64,000 nucleotides of DNA. Source: Struthidea cinerea. Its lineage: Eukaryota; Chordata; Aves; Passeriformes; Corcoracidae. The stretch spans positions 434,260 through 498,259 of the forward strand of contig VZTI01004087.1 of assembly GCA_013397865.1 (NCBI GenBank), given 5' to 3'. Positions 25,620-36,711 of this stretch are shown here, piece after piece (position 1 is the stretch's first letter; each line of letters begins with the position of its first letter). The notes under the pieces were generated by a model that was given only the letters and a program-made list of their open reading frames with translations, was not told the DNA's origin and did no database searches. The translations under genes were made by a program, and so were the position numbers.

Positions 25620-26099
25620 GAAAAATGAAAGGGAGATGAGATAAAGGGGATCACCAGTCCTGGGTCCAATGTCGATCCAGCTAACAGGGTGTTCCAAGTC
25701 CTGGGGATGTGTGACACAGGTTCTGTGAGGACTTTCTTATAGGTAAGTTTTCTCTCCTCTGGGATTAGCTCTCTAGCTCTTCATGAAAATGAGTCAGCAT
25801 GCACAGTCTGTTCTTCTGGAGCTTTCCAGATATGGGCTGGGGGGCTTTGAGGGTCTTTAGGTTGTCTCAATCCACCCCGCATTGGTCTTGCCTTCTCCTT
25901 GACGCCACTTCTGCGCTTGTGCTGGATGTTGTACTGTCATCATGGACCTGAACAAGAAAATTGGCTCCAGAAAGGTGCTGTCACAGCTTTATACTGCCTT
26001 CCTTTCCAAGCACATCCTGTTCTAACCTGCCCAGTTGAATAGTCATCGGTCTTTGAGGCAAAGTAATGCATTAACTCCTTACTGCCCTGGCATCTACAG
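25620..26099 (-). mobile_element. Probable ERV LTR or leader fragment, minus sense
   Basis: The block is richer in GC than its flanks and resembles avian retroviral LTR/leader sequence I recognise only loosely (GACCCAGGACTGGTGATCCC on the minus strand near 25640-25660). The right edge ends in CATCTACA at about 26099. No poly(A) signal, target duplication or retroviral gene could be identified, so this could also be another interspersed repeat class. Confidence 0.4.
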
Positions 26100-27312
26100 G
26101 GTTAAATTGGGATAAACTTGGTAGAATTGTATTTATAGGAAAATATGTAGTGCACATATATGCAAATAAAAATATTTGCCAAAGGTAATAAATTCACTCA
26201 GTAAAATGAAAACTGAAAGATTTTTCCTTATTCTTTCCAGAATCAGCATGTGAAAGCCTGGAAAATGAGAATTCCACTTTCATTTGAGTGTGTTGGTTAA
26301 GACTATTTTAAACGCATCATGGATGTTTAGTTGAGAATTTAAGTTATGGTGAAGGTTAAAATAATTATCTAGGTCAATGATGCCTATTAAATTTAGAGAA
26401 TTGGTTATTACAGGGGAATGCTTTGGCCTTGATTCTAGACTAAGGTCAGGTGAAACCATAACTGTGATCTTTAAATTTGACTTAAGGAGCCATGTCTAAG
26501 TGTCACCTAGTACTCATCGTATGACAAGATGACATATATTCTTGATAGCAATAGGCTATTTAAAAGAGAAAGGACCAGAAAGCAATACTCATTTCTATTT
26601 AGTGTTTAGCAGAAATATTTATACAGAAAATCTCATCAAGGATTGAAACTCACTGAAGAAAAATCCTGGGACTGTTGAGTTACAGCTGCTTCTGCATTAG
26701 GGTATTTGCATGCCATTTTGCATTGGAGAAGTTGTTTTTCCCTGAGGAGTAGTGGCTCAGTAGCCAAAAATTTACCCCAGCTGCAGTAATAACCTTCAAA
26801 ATCCAGCCTGAATGCACAATTGCTATGCTGTTCCCGATCAGAGGAAGCTCTACTTCACTGTTCGTTATTTCACCGTTTCACTTTCTCTAATGATTTTTTA
26901 TCTACCAATTTGTCTTATATTTAGTAATATTTTCTTGAGCAAAAGAATGATCATCCCTAATAATGCTGGCACCTGCACGTTCAATCCCACCTTTTAAAGG
27001 GCTGTTAAATCAAGTGCTATGATGTCCTTCAAAGAAACTGTTCTGTGGGACCTGGTTAAGTTATGCTCTTATTCTCTTCTGCAGTTATGTTAATTCTTAG
27101 TACGTTGCTTTGTAGCAATTTCATCCAAATAAATTCATTAAGACAGCCACTACTTTTTTGGAAGACTGTTCATCTGATCTTGGTTCTTCTGATTTCAGAA
27201 AGCTAAATTATTAAAGACAAAAATTAGCATGCAGAAAATAAATCCCCATTTTACTTCCATTAAGCTACTTTTTAAAATACCGAACTTTTATTAATCACTT
27301 TCACGTAATAAT
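26100..27312. other. AT-rich unique sequence, no gene seen
   Basis: No transposon or exon recognised. It contains an ATTTGCAT octamer near 26703 in a patch that could be regulatory. The 61-codon ORF at 26812-26997 is unremarkable. Confidence 0.4.
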
Positions 27313-27904
27313 TGTCTAACGCACTGTGTGCGTGTTCGTGCAGGGTAGCTGCGTTTCCCTGAAACGCCCCTGGCCAGGGATCGCCCCGGTGGGTGCAGTG
27401 CAGCGCTCCAGCGAGCTGACTGCTTTCACCCGCGCGGCTGTTGGCGCGGACTCTTCACACACACACACTCAAGCCGGATTGCTCAGCGTTTCCAGAGGCA
27501 AAGAGCCAGGAGGGCTCTCCTGTTTGGGTATTCCATGGACGATGGTTTATCGCATCCTGCTGCAAAGGGAGACCAGACACGAAAAGGACTGGACCACGCA
27601 GTGTCCAGGGTTTATGTACAGGAGCGGGGCAAGCATCAGGAATGATCTGAGGGCACGGATGTGGTACAAAGGCTGGACCAGGGAAAGGGAACCAATGGGG
27701 AAGGTCTGGGGCTGTGCAGGGAGGCAAGTCAGACAGACAGACCAAGTCTGCATGGCACCACAAAGCCTGATGGGAGAGGCTTTTCCTTTCTCACCATGAT
27801 TTTAGGGTTCTTAAACCTCAGAATCTTTCCACCCATAGCCCTCTCCTGTTTCAGGGCTCCTTGGCCCCCCAGCCATCATAGCTGCTGGCTGAGCAGCGAC
27901 AACA
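27313..27904 (-). mobile_element. GC-rich solo LTR, ERVK-like, minus sense
   Basis: The minus strand begins TGTTGTCGCTGCTCAGCC at 27904 and ends GCGTTAGACA at 27313, about 590 bp with TG...CA ends. Base composition is sharply different from the AT-rich flanks. A CA-dinucleotide run lies near 27458. Several ORFs of 68 to 157 codons on both strands are compositional. The left flank ATAAT and right flank ACAAT, if the LTR ends at 27901, could be an imperfect 5-bp target duplication. No internal retroviral genes are present. Confidence 0.65.
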
Positions 27905-28465
27905 ATTGCCTTTTCATGCTTATGATTTAATTTTGTTTAAAATTTGCATTTTTTCAAAATAGGAAATTTCCTTCATTTTTCGCAATAATTCAATCAGAAA
28001 TAGCTGCTCATTTAGAAGTTAAAAGAAACACAAAATATTCCTCTTTGGAAAAAAATCCAAAATTGTATTTTTTGAATTTCTAATTGAAGTGCAAATTCAA
28101 AGTATTCCACAGGAAATTATATCATTATAAACTATAAAATATCAAGGGAATATAATTTTGAATCCTGGTGGAATAAATGTTACAGAGATTTTAATGAAAA
28201 TAAAAAAATAAATTAGTTTTGGCAGTCTTTCATAAAAGAGATGAAATCTAGTTTGTACAATGTACAGATTTTCAAGGAACTTCATTCTGATCAACTGAAA
28301 AAAAAGCAATTCTTTTTCAGCTATTACGGCTTATGGGTTAAGGTTTTATTTTTAATTAATCAACATGTTTCTTTTCTCTTCTCCAACTATTTTGACTCTC
28401 TAACCTTCTTACCTGTAAGAAGCACTTCAGCACTACTTGTCTTGAATGCACTTTTTAATGCAATT
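27905..28465. other. AT-rich spacer between two LTRs
   Basis: An A/T-rich stretch with no recognisable feature. The 81-codon ORF at 28241-28486 has no known product. Confidence 0.4.
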
Positions 28466-28471
28466 CATAGA
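28466..28471. repeat. Target-site duplication, left copy (CATAGA)
   Basis: CATAGA lies immediately before the TG start of the LTR and is repeated exactly at 28998-29003 after its CA end. Confidence 0.85.
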
Positions 28472-28997
28472 TGTGGAGGGCTGTGAGCCCTTGGCACTCC
28501 CTTGAAGGAGAGAGACCTGAGGCCAAAAGGACTCGCACCAGAGATAAGCAACCTACCTCGAGGTTATGGTGACCAAGTGAACACCCCCAGCATGCCTTGC
28601 TTCCTGATGGTAATACCTTGTACCCAGTTGGCTAACTGGTTTCTACCCCAGCCCCTGCCTTTCCCATAAAAAGATCCCTGTTTCTGCCTCTGGACAGGGA
28701 GTTCTTGTTCCTGCTTTCCCCTTCACAGAGGCTGCTGGACAATAAAGGTACCTCTGTGGCACTGCTATGTGAGGCTCCTGTCTCTCTATCCCCGAGTTCT
28801 GCTGGGGTGATTTCACAAAGAGCTGAATCACAAGAGCTGCAATCACTCGTAGCAGAGAAGTTGCTACACTTGCTGAAATCACCTGTCACCCAGGGAAGTT
28901 GCTAAAGCCTCTGGAAAAGCCTTTCCCTGGCTGGACGCTTTCCCTAGGAAGGCCGCAACACACCGGGTTGTTCACCCCTGGATCCCTGAAAGCGACA
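28472..28997 (+). mobile_element. Solo LTR, ERVK-type, plus sense, with perfect 6-bp target duplication
   Basis: A 526-bp LTR with TGTGGAGGG start and AGCGACA end. It contains a TATA-like CCCATAAAAAG near 28665-28675 and ACAATAAAGG near 28738 as polyadenylation signal, in the correct order and spacing for U3-R-U5. Perfect CATAGA copies flank it on both sides. A 6-bp duplication is characteristic of class II (ERVK/beta-like) integrases. The clean duplication and boundaries suggest this is one of the younger insertions in the window. No internal sequence remains, so it arose by LTR-LTR recombination. It is one of only two plus-sense LTRs here. Confidence 0.9.
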
Positions 28998-29003
28998 CAT
29001 AGA
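28998..29003. repeat. Target-site duplication, right copy (CATAGA)
   Basis: Exact match to 28466-28471 directly after the LTR's terminal CA. Confidence 0.85.
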
Positions 29004-29824
29004 GGTTTGTTTCCTGACATATATGGAGAGAGTTATAATTTTATCCGAATTTATTTGTATATTTACAGACCAGCTCCCCATTGTTATCTATATTCATCTT
29101 GATTCTGTTTCAGCAGTATAAACCAGGCAGGCTGTGTTATGAGTTCTGCAGCTAGTGATACAATCAAGTGACTATGAATCCATGGTTCTGATTTAATCAT
29201 CTTGCTTTTATGTACTTTCAGGAAGAAAATGTAAAGTACAAAGTTGATATGGATAGACAGCTTATGCCTGTTTCTATGAATCTTATAATTATTCCTGTGA
29301 TTATTTCTTTAATAAATACTAAGACAGGTTTGATTTAAAAATGGTAGAAGATCGTATGTCTGAGTACTCAAGGAAAAAATGCCAGCTGAACATGTGCCCT
29401 GCTCAAGTCTTGTCCAACAAGCATTCTCCCAAGCATGTCACAAGAAGTCCTGTGCTTCCTAAATCTTCCCAAGAATACTCCTCTAGCTCAATAACTGTTT
29501 TAATTACTTGCATTGAATGTTTATCCCAATGGGGATGCTTCTTAAAAATTCAAAACAAGTCTGAATTAATACAGGAGTTAATAAGGAGCATTTAGTTGTC
29601 TTTTCATTCTTAAGTGCTCATCGCCAACTTCTCTTTGTTGTCTGGGGTTTTTTAATCCTTACAGCTGCTTTATCAGAAGTAAGTAATTTTAACAAAGCAG
29701 AGCAATACAAAGCAGTACTGTCCTGACAATATTTTTATTGCTTATTAGTAAGTGACTGTTATCACATCTTACCTAGTCTCTGTCCTCTTCTATCGATTAG
29801 ATACTTTGATAACACCGTAATTTT
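29004..29824. other. AT-rich unique sequence, no gene seen
   Basis: No recognisable repeat. An 84-codon ORF (29341-29595) starts at an ATG after an A run and has no known product. Confidence 0.4.
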
Positions 29825-29825
29825 A

Positions 29826-29866
29826 TCCCAGTTCCGTGGGATCCTGCAAGCCCACAGAACCTGGGA
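29826..29866. repeat. Hairpin-forming inverted repeat next to an LTR
   Basis: TCCCAGTTCCGTGGG (29826-29840) pairs with CCCACAGAACCTGGGA (29851-29866) with one bulge and one mismatch across a 10-base loop. It lies beside the 3' end (minus sense) of the LTR at 29876 and may be part of its U5. Confidence 0.7.
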
Positions 29867-29875
29867 CATTTTTGG

Positions 29876-30144
29876 TGTTACTGTCAGGTGGCAAAGAGGC
29901 AGGAAGGAGACTTGCTTATCATTCTGCTGGATAGTTTATTCCATGTTGTACAGCCGAACTCCAAAGCAAATCTGAAACCTGATCCCGAGGGTTCCCAGTT
30001 TATCTGGGGCCAAGGAGAAAGGTGGGATTAGGGAATGGGGACCAATGGGAGAATGCCAGGGGAGTGACGAGGCTTACAGCCAACCGGGAGATTCGGGCCG
30101 CCTCTACACAAAGGCATCACCGACCCCCACACTTTGATACCACA
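29876..30144 (-). mobile_element. Short LTR or LTR fragment, minus sense
   Basis: The minus strand begins TGTGGTATCAAAGTGTGGG at 30144 and runs through a GC-rich section to a GGAATAAACT polyadenylation signal (rc of TTTATT, 29935-29940). A TG on the plus strand at 29876 gives a possible 3' end, but the LTR may extend to about 29826 and include the hairpin. Flanks do not show a target duplication. Confidence 0.55.
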
Positions 30145-30788
30145 GTCTCTTCAAATTTAATAAATACATATCTGAGTTTTATAAAGACTCCCTAAAATTT
30201 TGGTCATTTGCACAGTTTTAAAACATTTCTTTCCCTGGGAGTATACTCAAATGTCAAACAAACAAAATCCAAGTTTTAAATAGAGTTGTCAAAAAGAATG
30301 AAATTGGGAGACCTGTCAAAAGCATGCAGCCCAGGTAGTGACTGTATAATTGCTAAAAGTAAGAATCTGTTAACAGGGAACTATGAGACATTGATAGTAT
30401 TAAAAGAAAAATAATTATGGTAATCAATAATGATAGAGAGAATGTCTTCTCATTCGCTTCTGACTTTCAGACAATTCTACTAATTAAACCTGTTTTAATA
30501 GACTTGACATTTTTTAAGTGAAAGAAGTACAACAATATATACTTGTTTGTTTAAAGCAAAGACTAAGTAATACCAAATAAATTATATTAGATGCACTATT
30601 TGCCTATATGCTATTAGAAGTCTATACATTCAAATACTATTTTCACTTTTCTATATCAACATGAAAATATCATCCTTTGCTGCTCAGTCCCAAATTTCTG
30701 AATTTCAGAGAATTGCGATTATAAACTCCAATTTTTTTTGAGAGTTGTAAAGTCTAAGCAAATCCAAGAACATCTCTCTGGTGACCCA
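30145..30788. other. AT-rich spacer, no gene seen
   Basis: No recognisable feature. Confidence 0.4.
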
Positions 30789-31056
30789 ACCCAAGGGAAT
30801 GGTATGATGTTGTGTCAGGGGAGGTTTGGGTTACATATTAGATATTAGGAAAAGGCTCCTCACCCAGAGGGTATTTGGGCACTGGAAAAGGCTCCCGAGG
30901 GAAGTGGTCACAGCACCAGCCCGACAGAGTTCAAGAAGCGTTTGGATAGTGTTCTCCGGCACATGTTGTGACTCTTGGGGATGTCCTGTGCAGGGCCAGG
31001 AGCTGGAATTTGATGATTCTTTTGGGTTGTTTCCAGAGCAAGATATTCTATGATCT
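30789..31056 (+). mobile_element. CR1 LINE 3' end, subfamily with AGGAGCTGGA tail block
   Basis: Matches the CR1 3' end: GGGGAGGTTTGGGTTACATATTAG, then GGGCACTGGAAAAGGCTCCCGAGGGAAGTGGT cut by mutations. After these come TTCAAGAAGCGTTTGGATAG and GCCAGGAGCTGGAATTTGATGATTC, and finally TATTCTATGAT as the remaining octamer. The last ORF2 codons are traceable as LDIRKRLLTQRVFGHWKRLP (20 residues). The tail differs from the copies at 15630 and 57090, so it belongs to a different CR1 subfamily. Confidence 0.88.
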
Positions 31057-31269
31057 TTCCATGTAAAATTGCATATAAAGCAAAGGAGAATAAATGCAAA
31101 ATGTCTTCACAAAAATTTCCAGAAAAGATTTTTTCTTCAGGGGACCATTCATAGATAACTTCCAGATTCTTGAATGAATTTTTAGAGCTGCATTTCAAAA
31201 GAAATTTAAATGCTTTGAGAAGTGGTGAACTCAGGTGAATAATAAAAAAAAGCAGGAAAAATTAATTAG

Positions 31270-32185
31270 GAAACTTATAGAATGGCTTGGATGGAAGGCA
31301 GCTTAAACATCAGACTGCACCCTGCCATGGACACCCCATAGACCAGGTTGCTCAGAGCTCCATCCAGCCTGGCCTTGAACATTTCCAGGGATGGGGAATC
31401 AATAACTTTCCTGGGCAACCTGTTGCAGTGCCTCACCACCCTCACAGTAAAGATTTTTTTCCTAATATCTAATCTAAACCTACTCTCTTTCAGTGTGAAG
31501 CCATTCCCTCTTGTCCTGTCACTACGTGCCCTTCTCAATAGTCTCCATGTTTCTTGCAGGCTCCCTTCAGATGCTGGAAGGCCACAATTAGTTCACCCTA
31601 ATAGTTCACTTTCTCCTTTCCAGGAGGAAAAAAAAAAAATTTTCTTTGCCTTTCCTCTTGGAAGAGGTGCTACATTCCTCTAATCATCTTGGTGGCCCTC
31701 CTCTGCACTATTACAAGAAGTCCATGTCTTTCTTGTGCTGGGACCCCAGAGCTGGATGCAGCACTGCAGGTGGGGTCTCACCAGAGCAGAGCAGAGCAGA
31801 GCAGAGCAGAGGGACAGAATCCCCTCCCTCCCTCTGTTGGCCTCGCTGCTTTGGATGCAGCCCAGGACACTTTTGGGTCTCCAGGCTGTGAGAGCACACT
31901 TCTGGCTCATGTCCAACCTCTCACCCACCAGCAACCCCAAGTCCTCAACAGGGCTGCTCTCAATCTCTTCATCCCCCAGCCTGTGTTGATACCAGGGGTT
32001 GCCCTGACCCAGGTGCAGACCCTTGCACTTGGTTTTGTTGAACGTCATGAGATTCCCATGGGCCCATCTCTTGAGCTTGTCCAGGTTCCTCTGCATGACA
32101 TCCTGTCCTTCAGGTGTGTCAACCACACCACTCAGCTTGGTGTCATCTGCAAATTTGATGACAATGCAGTCAATCCATTAATATG
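31270..32185 (-). mobile_element. CR1 LINE 3' end with reverse-transcriptase palm and thumb remains
   Basis: The minus strand runs from inside the reverse transcriptase to the 3' terminus at about 31270. The catalytic box F-A-D-D is intact (codons at 32142-32153), followed by DTKLSGVVDTPEG. Then come NLDKLKRWAHGNLMTFNKTK, CKGLHLGQGNP and VRPHLQCCIQLWG before the frame breaks. The ORF2 C-terminus appears again in frame at 31538-31275 (SRFRLDIRKKIFTVRVVRHC, then PSLEMFKARLDGALSNLV). A 148-codon stretch (31680-32126) is still open. The 3' UTR end CATTCTATAAG is a decayed octamer. The 5' part is truncated. An (AGAGC)n expansion at 31783-31810 and an A-run near 31628 interrupt the coding frame. 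Confidence 0.93.
31783..31810. repeat. (AGAGC)n pentanucleotide repeat inside CR1
   Basis: Five and a half AGAGC units lie inside the CR1 ORF2 region and add codons to the minus-strand frame (repeated SALLC-like residues). Confidence 0.9.
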
Positions 32186-35110
32186 GGTATTTTTGGGAAA
32201 ATGGCTTTGGACTTATAACATTGCTTTCATATACTCAAGAAGTCTGTGATTCAGAAATGCAACCAGGTGTATGTGTATATTCTTCAGATTTTGACACTTG
32301 CTAGTGTACCCTACCAAGCTAATATTTCCCATGTCCCACAACTGGAATTACTGAACTAAATTTTTTTAAAAGAAAGAAGTCTTCTGGGTATGCTTTTTGG
32401 GTAGTTTTAGATAATAACCACCCTATATGTCTCTTTGTGGCTATTAGTACAATTATCCCATTCTACTTTCTTCCTTGCTTTTTATGTTGTCTCCTGTCTC
32501 TCTTATTAAACTGAGATCATTGACTGTTTTAAACACAAGCTGTCATGCCTTCACAGATTCCTCTAGTGTTCCATATGCCCGAGTCCTGACTTAGAAAAAT
32601 AATGAATAATACAATATTACATAGCACTTCATGCAGCATGTTTTTCATTGCTGTCACTAACTACAAGTTTTAAATATGATTAATTATTTATATCCACACA
32701 GATACACATTTGATTTTTTCTTTGCTTTTCTATGAACAGAGGTTTATGCACTCTTCTTTTTCTAATAGCCATTTAATAGTAAAGTGAGGGAATAAGTGCA
32801 ATAAGTTTAAAAGCTGTATTAATCACATACCTGTTGAATTGTTTTCCCTATTTGTGTGTTTCACATCTCATAACAGATCCTGCAATTTAATTCTGAGTGA
32901 TGAATTCAATCTATTACAACAAGAAACAAAACAGGCACACAGGGCTGATTTGAACATCTGGGTCTTTCAGGCCATCTATGTGCAATTGTCTTCAGTGAGT
33001 CATTAATGTATATCATAAACATAAAAGATTATTTTTTTTATTATTTTCTCACCTCATAGGTTCATAACAAAAAAAAAAAGAAAGACACCACACACGCATT
33101 TTTCATATGACCAGTTTTTACCTGTAAATGCCCCCTTTTTCCCTCTGCTTACTTTGAGATCTAGTTAGGGAGACATTTTCACAGTTTATACAGTGCTACA
33201 GTGCTATTACCTGCTGATACTGGCTTCATGCAACCAGAGAAGTAATATCAGGTTCTTTTAAATGTGTAACGCATGACTCAGCAGTGGTACACTGCATGTC
33301 TTGACCAAAGTCAGGAACTCTGACAGCAATTGGGATTATCTGTATTTCACTATCAGCCAGACAGCAAGTTTTCCCACAAACCTATTGTTCAATAGATAAA
33401 AATTCAGGTTTGTGTGACCCTGCATACCCAGTTTATAATCTTGAGCTGAACTAAATTTTTGACAAACAGTTTAAGGATCAATGAACCAGATTTACAGGTC
33501 TAGATGTGACAATTTGACGTCAGCTTAGAGAGTCTGTATCTAGAGCACGGATCTATCCTTGGGGACTATTTCTTTTAGGACTTAAAAATGGGGCTCCTGT
33601 CACCAGATTTTAGCTATCTGAGGTCTAGGTGTCTTATCAAGGCCAAAAATCTGAGCTCTCTTGTATGCACCTGAGAGAGAAAGATGTAATTTATACATTT
33701 TTTTCCATACCAGTTTCTCCCTGGAGGTGTTTTTCTCTGCTGACAGGAAAGGTATTTTTGAATCATATCCACTAAGTGCTGAGATTATAAATCTAAAATG
33801 AGTGGAGGTTAATTGCACCACAAGAAAGGAATGGCAAAATATTTTCTGTGAAAATGTTGGTAAATTTTATTACTTTGAATAATTGTCAAGCTTGTCTGTA
33901 TATGACCTGTATGTATTGTCTGATTGTCCTTGAAATGTGTAAAAAAGTACCTTCATTCTCATCTGTTCTTTTGTTGACTCATTTCCACACAGCAGGTATT
34001 TAAATTTAGGGAACTTCATAGCATACTCAAAATTAGTGCATGATTAAGCATTTTCTTGAAATGAGAGCCAACATTTTTTTCTCATCAGATTGCAAAAGGT
34101 TTAAACTCTGACTGTCTTAATGAAACAAAAGCTGTGGGTATGGGAATACAGCAAATCCATTACTGAACGCAGCCCTCAATTTGTGCTGAGGATTGAATGC
34201 AATCTCTGTCATTACCACCGTGGCCACTTTTCCTTACCCTCCAAGCCATGGCAGCTATTCTCATACTGTAGTCAAGTATGCAAAGCTGGTAGCAGCATTG
34301 CAGAGGAGAGAGAGGTTACTGACTGCTTTGTGTTGCTAATTAAAAGGACTGCATTTGCTACATCTGTAATTATTCTCCCTTGTTTCACCTGTAGTATTTT
34401 GTATTGTTCTACATAGTGCTAGCTTTAATGCTTTAGACATACAGTGTACATGCCATAAAACTGAGGTCATAGTTGCTTTCATTTTTTATATCTTCAAACT
34501 TTGCTTTGAAAGCACAAGAGCCTGAGCTGTCACTGTGATTAATTAGAAACCATACTCCCAAAAAGGTGGAAGGGAGGTCAGGTCATATGAAGCATAGGAA
34601 ACTCACAGTCAGACATTTTCTAACTTATAAGTGCTTAATGTTTCAACCATAAAAATGTTGTATCTTTACAAATATTGTGAACAAATGAAAGTACAGTTGT
34701 ACATGCTTCTGTGGCTCCCTAGCCAAGGAAATATTTTTAAAAATAAAAGACTGAAATTCTATAATTTAAGTTCTAAAACTATCACCAGAGCCTCTAGATC
34801 TTCTAGATCCCTGAGCTAATGGATTAAACAACATCTCACAGCTCCACACCGTATCCAATGAATGATGTGATAAGGATTAATAACATACAACACATTCCTG
34901 GGGCACACGTTACTTGAGCTTCCTACTACACACAGAAAGGACCAGAATCAGGAATTATGGATTTTACTTTTAAAAAAAGCAAAAACCAACTTCCCTTCAT
35001 TCACAATTTTCTCCCCTGTCAATCTTTTCCAGGCTGATGCTACCTAGCTGCATTTCCTCTTAATTTCTCTCACCCTGTCTCTTCTTCCCACCTCAACAAT
35101 TCTAGGCACT
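32186..35110. other. AT-rich unique sequence, no gene seen
   Basis: No transposon recognised. A perfect CRE palindrome TGACGTCA lies at 33515-33522. A patch at 34120-34420 of mixed composition (98-codon ORF, GCTAATTAAAAG core) could be conserved noncoding sequence. Nothing supports a gene. Confidence 0.4.
33515..33522. promoter_or_regulatory. Perfect CRE palindrome (TGACGTCA)
   Basis: Full 8-bp CREB/ATF consensus. Functional status is unknown. There is no adjacent TATA box, CpG island or exon. Confidence 0.2.
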
Positions 35111-35236
35111 TCACAGAACCACAGAATGGTTTCATGTTGGAAGGGACTTTTAAAGGTCATCTACTCCAACCCCGTGCTTCCATGGGCAGGGACATCTTCC
35201 ACTAGATCAGGCTTCTCAAAGCCCCATCCAGCCTGA
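35111..35236 (-). mobile_element. CR1 LINE 3' terminal fragment
   Basis: The minus strand ends with GGATGGGGC, then a decayed AACCTGATCTAGTGGAAG-type block, then AAGTCCCTTCCAACATGAAACC and CATTCTGTGG. This is the last ~125 bp of a CR1 3' UTR. No coding sequence remains. Confidence 0.9.
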
Positions 35237-36711
35237 ATTTGTACACTTGCAACTTCAAGTTGTTCATCCCAGGATTGTTTGAAACCACGATTTTACAATG
35301 CTGGACTGGCATTCACATTCCCAGACAGTGTTCTCTGTCAAGCAGGGTTTTCTCATATCTTTCAAGTCCTTGTTTCTTTTCCCAAATTTCATATTGTACT
35401 TACCTGTCCCTCTTACCCTTTTTGCACAGTAAAGCATTTCAAGATTGCCCTGTGGTTCCCACATTCTTTAGAGGCTCCTTATTCTATTTGTCTTCTATAT
35501 CCTGCCTGGTCCCCTTATCCTAAAACAATGAAACAGATTCAATCCTTCAGCAGCTCTCTCCCTCCACAATATCAGCTCCCTGTTAATAATCCGTATGTTT
35601 CAAAGAGCCCCAGAAGCCCTGAACTGAATAGATCCCATTCTCTGGAATCATGAGTGAAATACGTAACTCTTAAGAGGTTACAATTGCTGAAGTGTAAAAT
35701 GTCAATTTGAAGCATTTGCAGCACCTTCTGAAGAGCAGGGGTTTTTCAAAGGCATTTAAATTAGCTAAATTTTGGCAGAATTCCCCAATACATTTAAAAA
35801 AAAAAAAAAAAAAAAAGACAAAATGTGCTATTGTCTCAAGGGCATTCTTTCTTTAATCTAAATTTCAGGTCTAAGCTTTAATACTTCTCATATATTTACA
35901 TATTGTGGAAAAGACCTTCATCTCCTTGCTAGGAGACACTTGGAGAAATATGAACTGTCTTACAAGAAAGATCAGTGTCATGCTCCAGAGTAAAAATGGG
36001 GGGCTTCAAAACTTAATCTTGGGAAAATTTTTTCTTCATCCCATTTTTGGCTCAGCTTTTTGATCTTATATATGCAAATGAAATACAACTACCAGAAAAG
36101 CAATACATTTTTTTTCTCATGACTGGATGCACCAATATTCCCTCCTCATCAGTTTAATTGTGATCCTGATCAAAATCCTGCAATTCAGAGACTAGAAACA
36201 TTTTGCAAAATTTTATGTCAAATGTTTTCATGATAGAAGAAGAAATTATATCTGCATATATTTACAAAAAACTTTAGGGCATGAGATTAGAACATTTGTT
36301 GCATGATCCAACAAAAGTGATCGAGATTTATTTCAATCCTGCTTCTAACTTTAGCAAAGTGGGTTTTAGTATTAGTATCAGATTGCAACAGTTTGCACTG
36401 AATATTTTTATCCAGCATTTTATTTCTCTAAAACTACCTTTTCTTTCTTATCACCTTGATTTTTAGTATTTACTTATCTTTTCCATTTAACTGCAAGCAC
36501 CCGTGTCTTTTAGGCAGTAAACAAAAAAACTTCTAGACAATCTTGCTGATTTTTGGCAGAAAAAAATCTCAGATTGAATGACACTGATGTATAGGTTTCA
36601 TGGCAGCAAAAAACAAATCACAGTAAGACTGCTATGATGCAGCCAGATTTGGTCCACATTTGTTAATACCCAGTTTTCAGAAGAAAATTTGTAAGGATTT
36701 TTTTAATATGA
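35237..36711. other. Unique sequence, no gene seen
   Basis: Contains an A21 tract at 35796-35816 and a 124-codon ORF (35279-35653) that overlaps two other ORFs in different frames and shows no domain. Not supported as coding. Confidence 0.4.

Noticed and set aside
27326..27799. 157-codon plus ORF with several overlapping frames
   Set aside because: Entirely within the GC-rich minus-sense LTR at 27313-27904. Multiple open frames on both strands reflect composition.
31689..32249. 186-codon plus ORF
   Set aside because: Antisense shadow of the CR1 ORF2 region on the minus strand, where the RT motifs are actually found.
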